64,000 nucleotides of DNA from positions 501,001 to 565,000 of the forward strand of contig NW_027464589.1 of NCBI RefSeq assembly GCF_043290135.1. Reading direction: 5' to 3'. Each line of letters begins with the position of its first letter. The stretch's first letter is position 1. Under the pieces are notes generated by a model that made no database searches, was not told where the DNA came from, and saw nothing but the letters and a program-made list of their open reading frames with translations. Of the stretch, positions 57,785 to 64,000 are shown piece after piece. This DNA is from Rhipicephalus microplus (taxonomy: Eukaryota; Arthropoda; Arachnida; Ixodida; Ixodidae). The position numbers were made by a program, and so were the translations under genes.

Positions 57785-58155
57785 TGCTTTCGTGGTGCTG
57801 TTCGGGAGGCCGATATTTCGGCTCTTGAACTTAGCCTGGCAATCGCCTCCCTAATTAACCGGACTTGACAAAGTGCTGCTAATTTGCAGCCCTTAGTAGC
57901 ATCCCTCAATGTTAAATTCAAGTGTAATAATTTACGAAATGCTTTCAGGTGAATGTGGTCTATATCATTCTGCATTTTCCAAGTCTTTTGTAAAGATCAA
58001 CCTAAGGTATTTAAATCCTCCGGCGGGGGTAACGTTAGTATCACTGTAACCATAATGAAAGCGTGATGGCTTAACGTTATTGAAGAAGGTCACAGAGACT
58101 ACCTTCGTTAGGTTAGTAAAATGTTGCCAGGAACCAGTCAAGGCACAGAACCTTG
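57785..58155 (-). pseudogene. CR1-like LINE post-RT region
   Basis: SVTFFNNVKPSRFHYGY, GGFKYLRLIFTKDLENAE (58050-57965), then IREAIARLSSRAEI in an overlapping frame. The KYLG(L/V)..T.DL block identifies it as the region after the RT palm. Confidence 0.65.
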
Positions 58156-58169
58156 AAAAACCCTCACTT

Positions 58170-58401
58170 GATTTGTGGGGTTTAACGTCCCAAAACCACC
58201 ATATGATTATGAGAGACGCCGTAGTGGAGGGCTCCGGAAATTTTGACCACCTGGGGTTCTTTAACGTGCACCCAAATCTGAGCACACGGGCCTCGACATT
58301 TCCGCCTCCATCGGAAATGCAGCCGCCGCAGCCGGGATTTGAACCCGCGACCTGCGGGTAAGCAGCCGAGTACCTTAGCCACTAGACCACCGCGGCGGGG
58401 C
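58170..58401 (-). repeat. Ruka-like SINE with 14-bp target duplication
   Basis: A complete reverse-strand copy with a short tail. The target aaaaaccctcactt is at 58156-58169 and 58402-58415, inside LINE ORF2 just after the YADD motif region. Confidence 0.93.
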
Positions 58402-58409
58402 AAAAACCC

Positions 58410-59067
58410 TCACTTCGTAGAAATTAGAGAATATAGAACGCAGTCGTCTGCATAGGCGCGAAGTTTATTTGGCGTATTTTGAGTGACCGTCAAGATGTCA
58501 TACGTCATTAATATAGATGACAAATAAAAGTGGTCGCCACACAGAGCCTTCGGGGATGCCAGATTTGAGTTCGACAGTGGTGTGCTAAGCCTTGTGTAAA
58601 CAAACATACTGTTGTCTACGAAGAAGGTAATCAGCGATTCAAGAAATCAGTGAGTCGTTTTTTTTATTATCTCACGAAGCATGAGAAGAAGTTATCTGTG
58701 ACAGACGGAGTCAAAAGCTTTGGCGTAGCCTGTAAATATAGCATCCAGCTGACCTTGATTATTGTTTAAAGAAGCAATGTAATGCGAAAACTTGACGAGT
58801 TGCGTGATTGTCGAGTAGCGTGGTCGAAAACAGTGCTGACAGGACGAGATCACATTATTTTAAGATAAAGATTTGAAAATGTGTTTGAGTGCAATGCGTT
58901 CCATTAATTTTTTGTAATAAATAACAATGAATAGGCCTCTGGTTGGAAATCATTTGCTTGTTGCAGGACCTGAACATTGCTGTGATATTACCGGTCTTCC
59001 ATATGCAGGGAACGGCAGACGTTCCAGTGGCTTCTGAAATATGATGGTTAAATAGCGAGCATTCCAC
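58410..59067 (-). pseudogene. CR1-like LINE reverse transcriptase
   Basis: GTSAVPCIWKTGNITAMF and ISNQRPIHCYLLQKINGTH (58990-58910), then in other frames QHCFRPRYSTITQLVKF, LDAIFTGYAKAFDSV (about 58760-58720) and RAYADDCVLYS (about 58450). Motif C is intact. In motif A the first catalytic Asp (LDF) reads TGY. Confidence 0.75.
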
Positions 59068-59940
59068 TTGGAGTAACGTTTAAGAAACAAGTTAGGAATG
59101 TCTGTGAAGACCGCAGCTTTTGGTTGTAATTACATTCAACGAAATGGTATATACACGTTAATAAGTAATAACAATGTCAGAGAGTGATGGGAAGGTGAAG
59201 GGGGTTAAAAGGTGGAGTAGAGGCAACGTTATCGAGGAAAACATAGAAAAAGATGTTACTTAATGCCTCGGAAATGCAGGAAGGCTCAGAAGAGGTGATC
59301 CCATCAATAGGATTGACGAAGTACTAGAGACTCTATAATTGATTGTTTACCAGAACCACAACGCCTTACCTTTGAGAACCGATGATAGGTGGACGCTATA
59401 ATAAAATGTTTCGCCTCATACCTTTTAGCTTTTAGTGTGGTCTTTAGCGAGCTTAAAAGACTAACTGAACAATAGTCTTTGTGATCATTCCTGTAGAACC
59501 ATTTCTAATACTTAAGATGAGGATGCACTAAATATTGGGGTTTGTTTTCAGTCGTTTTGTAGAGGGAATGAAACATGACAAACTTCAAAAACTATGCAGT
59601 CATGACCATTTCGAATAAGAAACAGCTTCTTCATTTTACATACACAAACGGCGGTGTAGGTTCTGTAGGAGTTAGGTAAATTAAATATATTGGTGTAACT
59701 CTCACAGAAAGTTTCAAATTGTTCATGAATATCAAACTCATTTGCAACACGCTCTTCGAAAAACTTTGTGTCTCCGTAGTGCGTTAAACTTGACGAAAAA
59801 TGCTGATTGACAGCGCATAAGACTTTCGTTAGATTCCATTTTGACTTCGTTGTGTGGTTGCATAACCACAAATACGACATAGGTAGTTAAAGTCTGTTTA
59901 AAAAGCAATACTGCTGATATTACTGGCAATCATTTTGGGC

Positions 59941-60299
59941 TTCTTTTCATAAATGCATAATTGTAATCATTATCACTAATCTGGGTCTCTGTCCTCATTG
60001 TCACTGGGTATTTATTTTTTTGTAATTAGTGAATACTGCCGACTTCTGTGCGAAGTCGTAGGCAGGAGTGGGTGACAGATACACTTGATTGGACATTTTC
60101 AAGGGCAAGAAAACAACAGAAGCTTAAAACAGAAAAAGTTATTATATCGGGGGGAAATATAGAAGAAAAACAGGGATTTACAAACATTGAAGTCAATGCA
60201 GCGCTTCAGAATGAGCAAGTTTTGTTGATAAAAAAAGGCGAGAAAAACACATATTGACACAATCGCCGAAGCGTGATACAATTGAGCTAGCGCTGAACA
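59941..60299. other. No recognisable feature
   Basis: AT-rich sequence between two reverse-strand LINEs; short open frames without motifs. Confidence 0.4.
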
Positions 60300-60380
60300 T
60301 AGGAAAGTGATACAACTCAGACACACACGGGAGAGATTAAATGCTGGGACAATGAAATAAAAAGAAACAAAGCAAAAAGT

Positions 60381-60944
60381 TCAGAGGATATCTGGCAGAT
60401 TTGCTATCGCATTCATGAATGAAGCGACAGTTGTGGATGAAACAGCTTCATCGGGCAGGTCATTCCAACTACGTGCTGCTCGGGGAAAAAATGATTTTTG
60501 GAAAGCAGTGGTTCTGCATGAAAATTCGTGGACTTTCTTGCTGTGCTGTGACCGGGTTATACGTGATTTCGACGGTAAAATATATTTAGTTTTATCGATT
60601 CCAAGGTTACTGTGATAGATCTGATAAAACAGTTTCAGTCTTTCACGGGAGCGCCTGCGTTCTAAGGGTTCCAAGTCCAAACTTTCAAGGAGGGTCGAGG
60701 GGGATGTGTTTCTTCTATAAGCGTTGTAAATAAACCTTATGGATTTTCTTTGTACACGTTCCAGTTTTTTGATGTTTGCCGATGTACGAGGTTCCCACAC
60801 AGGAGACGCGTATTCCAGTATGGGTCTCACGTAAATTTTGTACGCCAACATTCTAATTTCTTTGGTAGATTTTCCAATGGTTCTGCGTAAGTACCCAAGT
60901 GCCTTCATTGCCTTTTTTGTGTGTACTCTATGTGCTCGTTCCAC
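60381..60944 (-). pseudogene. LINE ORF2 C-terminal domain
   Basis: A 187-codon frame with KKAMKALGYLRRTIGKSTKE, LAYKIYVRPILEYASPVW, KKLERVQRKSIRFIYNAY and FQKSFFPRAARSWNDLPDEA, the complete CR1/L2 ORF2 end. Its normal stop is at 60381-60383. Confidence 0.85.
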
Positions 60945-61675
60945 TTTAGGTTGGAGGTAATTATAACCCCTAAGTATTTGTAGCTGTTAACTAGAGATAT
61001 ACAGTTAGTGTTGACGCAATAGGTGAAAAGAAAGGGACTTTTTGTGCGGGTAACTCTCATAACGACGGTCTTTTTTGGGTGAATGCTCATCTGCCAAGTC
61101 GAACACCAAGAGTGTATCTTATCCAGGGATTTTTTTAGGGTGATCTGGTCGTTGGGGTCATTGATGACGTGGTACAGGATGCAGTCGTCTGAAAAAAGCC
61201 TTATTTTAACGGGTATGTCACAGACTATGTCATTAATAAATACTAAATACAGAAGCGGGCCAAGGATGGAGCCTTGTGGTATACCGGATTGAACTGAAGT
61301 GGGGGTGGAGCTTGAGCCATCTACAGAGACACTTTGGTATCTATGGGAAAGGTATGCCCGAATCCAAGTTAGTAAATAATCGTTTTTCAGGATCGGTTTT
61401 AATTTTATAAGCAACTTGTGATGGGAGACTCGGTAGAATGCTTTTTCGAAATCAAGGAATATAATGTCAATTGGACTATGGCTATCTGGAGCACTAGCGA
61501 GGTCGTGAGCTGTCTCAAGTAGTTGTGTGGTAGTCGATAGTCCTTTGCGAAAACCGTGTTGCTGGGGGTCAATTAAGTTGTTTCTGTCAAGGAAGACGGA
61601 GATGTGTTTGAATACTATGTGTTCAAGGAATTTTGCACATGTACATAACAAAGAAATAGGCCTGTATGATGACAC
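60905..61675 (-). pseudogene. LINE ORF2 reverse transcriptase
   Basis: A 256-codon open frame with SYRPISLLCTCAKFLEHI, QQHGFRKGLSTTTQLLE, IIFLDFEKAFYRVSHHK (first motif A Asp kept, second Asp is Tyr), SGIPQGSILGPLLYLVFIND and IRLFSDDCILY (motif C with both Asp; Ala replaced by Ser), then YKYLGVIITSNLKWNEHIEY. A frame change at an A-run near 60925 shifts to the C-terminal frame. Confidence 0.88.
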
Positions 61676-63159
61676 GAGTGACTTGTTTCAGATTTAGGTA
61701 TAGGAATGCTTTTTGCGTATTTCCATTCACTCGGGACTTCGCCACTAGACAATGATTTGGAGAATACAAGTGTTAGATATTTGGAGCACCATTCCGCATA
61801 ACGAACAAGAAATTCTTTGGGTATAGCATCAGTTCCGGGTGATTTTTTTGTATCAATGTTCAGCACCGACAACAACACACCTTCTTCAGAAACGCTAATG
61901 TTGTCTAAGGGATCTATGTCGTCTAATGATGAATAAGGAGGGGCGATTCCGTTATCGTTTGTGAACACCGAACTGAAGTAGTCCTTCAACGCCTCTGCGA
62001 TTTCTGCACTGTCAACTACGTTTGTATCGTTTATGGAAAGACTGATCGAAGTTTTATTTTTTGGTACGATATGACGCCAGAACTTCCCAGGCAAGGAAAA
62101 AAGAAAGTTTGTTAAGGACACTTTCTGATAGTCGTTTTTGGCTTCTGAGATTGCGTTTTTGAGTTGCACACGCAGTGTTAGCATTTTATCTGTGCTGTTC
62201 TTTGAGGGGCGTCGTTTGTGCTGTTTTCTAGCTTTATTCAGCTTACGACCTAACCGGATAGTATCTTTTCTTGTCCAGTGGTTAGAATTTCGTAGTACTT
62301 TATCTTTGCATGGAACGAAGTTTTGTATGCACTTGAGCACTAATTCTTTAAAAAAGCGCCATAGGGGATCTACTGAATGTTCAGCAGATTCATAAAGAGA
62401 AGTAAACTCAGAAAAGCTGTTGCCCATAGCATCCAAAATGTCAACGTCACTGGCACGAGAAAAAACGAGAATCTTCCTTTTTTGGACCATGTATCTTGCC
62501 GCAAAATCTATTTTCATAATTAGGGACGCCATTTTATGGTCAGATATGCCCTCAAGTACCTGAACCTGTGGGTGGCAACGCAGAATGCCGCTGTTAACAA
62601 GAAAGAGGTCCAGGACTGACTTGCTGTTTCGTTGAGTTCGAGTAGGCTCTTTCACTAGTTGCGTTAAATTGTGAAACAAAACAAGGTCAGCAAGTGGCTC
62701 GGAAGCTCTGCAAAGTGGATCCGGGAAATCTTGAGCCCAGTTTTTCAGAGGCATATTGAAGTCGCCGGCCACTAGCAAATTGCATGCGTGTTTTCGATAT
62801 TGACACAAAAATTCATTTATTTTATCAAAAAACGTGTTGTCAGCGTTTGGAGGGCGATAGAATCCTCCAATGAATAAATTAAATTCTTCGAGGAATATTT
62901 TTATAATTACACATTCAATTCCAGAAATATCCTGTAGTCTTAGGACATTTAATGATTCCAAGAATAGGATAGCTACTCCACCGCCTTGGGAATCCCGGTC
63001 GTATCTATGGATGTTATAGTGGGGAAATGATATTTCAGCGTCAGTGATGTCTTTGTGCAACCAGGTTTCAGTTATAATTATTACATGAGGTTTATGTGCT
63101 ATTATAATACTTTCCAAGTCATCCATTTTATTCAATATGCTGCGCGCATTAAGATTCAA
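61615..63159 (-). CDS. LINE ORF2 N-terminal part: endonuclease, linker
   Basis: A 514-codon open frame. The listed 5' end (63159) is a TTG; the true start is likely a little upstream. Blocks are LNARSILNKMDDL, IIITETWLHKD (catalytic Glu), GGFYRPPN, LLVAGDFNMPLKNW (Asp-Asn), SKSVLDLFLVNS and GISDHKMASL (Asp-His), all the residues expected in an APE-type endonuclease. The linker includes KARKQHKRRPSK and AEALKDYFSSVF, then KSPGTDAIPKEFLVRYAEW and VPSEWKYAKSIPIPKSE. A frame change near 61680 moves the RT into another frame. Confidence 0.88.
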   Translation of the reverse strand: MNLNARSILNKMDDLESIIIAHKPHVIIITETWLHKDITDAEISFPHYNIHRYDRDSQGGGVAILFLESLNVLRLQDISGIECVIIKIFLEEFNLFIGGFYRPPNADNTFFDKINEFLCQYRKHACNLLVAGDFNMPLKNWAQDFPDPLCRASEPLADLVLFHNLTQLVKEPTRTQRNSKSVLDLFLVNSGILRCHPQVQVLEGISDHKMASLIMKIDFAARYMVQKRKILVFSRASDVDILDAMGNSFSEFTSLYESAEHSVDPLWRFFKELVLKCIQNFVPCKDKVLRNSNHWTRKDTIRLGRKLNKARKQHKRRPSKNSTDKMLTLRVQLKNAISEAKNDYQKVSLTNFLFSLPGKFWRHIVPKNKTSISLSINDTNVVDSAEIAEALKDYFSSVFTNDNGIAPPYSSLDDIDPLDNISVSEEGVLLSVLNIDTKKSPGTDAIPKEFLVRYAEWCSKYLTLVFSKSLSSGEVPSEWKYAKSIPIPKSETSHSCHHTGLFLCYVHVQNSLNT

Positions 63160-63412
63160 GCACTTAAACGTTTTTAGCTGCTCATGAGGTCATTTAGACC
63201 GTGGTGTTCTATCACCATCTTTACCAACCCGCACCCTTATCTTCTTAGGATCATCCCACGTGTACATATTGCCATTGATCTTGATCTTCTCGTAAAAAAG
63301 CTGCACTTTGCTTCCAGATGCTCATTCATCAGCAGAACTTTGCCATAATTGCTTTCTAACATGCCTTCTTAAGCAGAAAAGTCTTCCGAGATAGTAATAT
63401 TTCGTTTGCCTT

Positions 63413-63907
63413 TTAGCTTTGAATAATTTTTAGCACGTTCAGCTTATCACGGTGGTCGAAGAACCTCATGATTACTGGGCGCGGTTCATCTATTTGTTTA
63501 CGCCCCATTCTGTGCAGCCGTTCAAGTGAGGAAACCTGTACACCCAGTGTTTCCCTAATTATTTCTTCAACAATTTTTTCCGTAAGTGACTCGGGCATCT
63601 CATTTTCATTCTCAGTAATACCGAATATTATGAGATTATTTCGCCTACTTCGGTCTTCAAGATCAAAAAGTTTTCTTTCTAATGTCTGAATGCTATCCTC
63701 TATCTTGTCAATTCTTGCTCCAAATTCTAAGCACTTTGCCACGGATTCCTCTACATTCTTTACTTTTATTTCTATGCCGTCTAGTCTTTTCATCATCCTT
63801 TTCTGACCCGCAAGAATTTTTGTGAGTAGTTCCCGGTCACTAGGACCAGGATTTGGCTCCACATCACCAGATAATAATACCAGCGACAGCACAAATTTTT
63901 TTTGCAT
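63413..63907 (-). CDS. LINE ORF1 protein with N-terminal 2A-like motif and coiled coil
   Basis: The first ATG is at 63905-63907; a GTG 15 bases upstream is unlikely to be the start. The N-terminus MQKKFVLSLVLLS is basic then hydrophobic, like a short signal sequence. It runs straight into GDVEPNPGP (63842-63868), a full match to the 2A consensus D-V/I-E-x-N-P-G-P, at which ribosomes skip the Gly-Pro bond. A coiled coil follows (about residues 30-80: LLTKILAGQKRMMKRLDGIE and onward), then DRSRRNNLIIFGI, the conserved start of the RNA-binding part. The frame ends at 63413 after 164 residues. Normal ORF1 sequence seems to continue in other frames to about 63180, so the protein is probably truncated by a frameshift. 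Confidence 0.85.
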   Translation of the reverse strand: MQKKFVLSLVLLSGDVEPNPGPSDRELLTKILAGQKRMMKRLDGIEIKVKNVEESVAKCLEFGARIDKIEDSIQTLERKLFDLEDRSRRNNLIIFGITENENEMPESLTEKIVEEIIRETLGVQVSSLERLHRMGRKQIDEPRPVIMRFFDHRDKLNVLKIIQS

Positions 63908-64000
63908 ATAATATAAAAGCACTCAGGTATTGTGTGCACGTCAGCTGGACAAAAAACGGATCGCTAGTTTTCACCGTAGAATACTCCGAACTAACCTGCG

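Larger units (their letters stand above)
57785..59940 (-). mobile_element. CR1-like LINE, reverse strand, split by SINE
   Basis: From about 59930 downward: end of endonuclease and linker (59880-59400), RT start (59067-58855), RT motif C (58607-58410), and C-terminal region (58160-57785), interrupted at 58170-58401 by a SINE. 5' end truncated. Confidence 0.75.
60300..64000 (-). mobile_element. CR1/L2-like LINE with 2A-type ORF1, best preserved in window
   Basis: On the minus strand: about 90 nt of leader at the window edge, ORF1 (63907-63413 and degraded continuation to about 63180), ORF2 (about 63159-60381) and a 3' untranslated part to near 60300. ORF2 has no internal stop, only two frame disruptions. 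No RNase H. The 5' end may lie outside the window. Confidence 0.88.

Overview
This window looks like nuclear DNA from a hard tick (Ixodidae). The best evidence is a family of tRNA-derived SINEs with a split Pol III promoter that matches, as I remember it, the ixodid SINE called Ruka. It also holds a dense mix of CR1/L2-like and I-like LINEs, Gypsy elements, Penelope-like elements and long (TA)n tracts. Tick is an inference from these families; I cannot name the species. I see no cellular gene that I can name, only one weak candidate exon (15657-15911). Essentially the whole 64 kb is nested, mostly dead transposable elements.

Layout. 1-3.3 kb: SINE fragment, a palindrome with a tRNA-like loop, a gag-bearing LTR element remnant pierced by a SINE, and a palindrome of Penelope-like ends among TA/TG arrays. 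3.3-9.1 kb: one decayed I-like LINE (zinc-knuckle ORF1, endonuclease, RT, RNase H) interrupted by a SINE and by an inverted LTR dimer. 9.1-15.9 kb: sparse region with a foldback insertion, a ~146 bp tandem repeat, a CR1-like LINE and a reverse-strand LINE piece. 16.0-21.3 kb: a nearly complete Gypsy element with both LTRs, sitting inside a (TA)n array. 21.4-23.9 kb: the 5' part of a reverse-strand CR1-like LINE preceded by ~276 bp promoter-like monomers. 25.2-29.1 kb: a second I-like LINE split by a TIR element. 29-34 kb: poor region with a second foldback and a weak DDE transposase relic. 34-36.2 kb: two Penelope-like 3' ends in inverted orientation. 36.4-42.3 kb: two LINEs on opposite strands. 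42.6-52 kb: a decayed Gypsy element that seems to be split by about 5.4 kb of reverse-strand LINE DNA. 52-60 kb: LINE fragments, SINEs, a Penelope-like 3' end and a GTAAC-rich inverted element. 60.3-64 kb: the best preserved LINE of the window, on the minus strand and running to the right edge.

The most interesting point is that last LINE. Its ORF1 begins with a short hydrophobic stretch followed directly by a 2A-like ribosome-skipping motif (GDVEPNPGP), then a coiled coil. A second, older LINE at 36.4 kb carries the decayed version of the same arrangement. A hydrophobic leader fused to 2A could in principle send ORF1 product to two destinations.

The elements do not form pathways with each other. 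The visible relations are nesting order (SINEs and palindromes inside LINEs, LINEs inside Gypsy) and the probable dependence of SINEs on LINE machinery.
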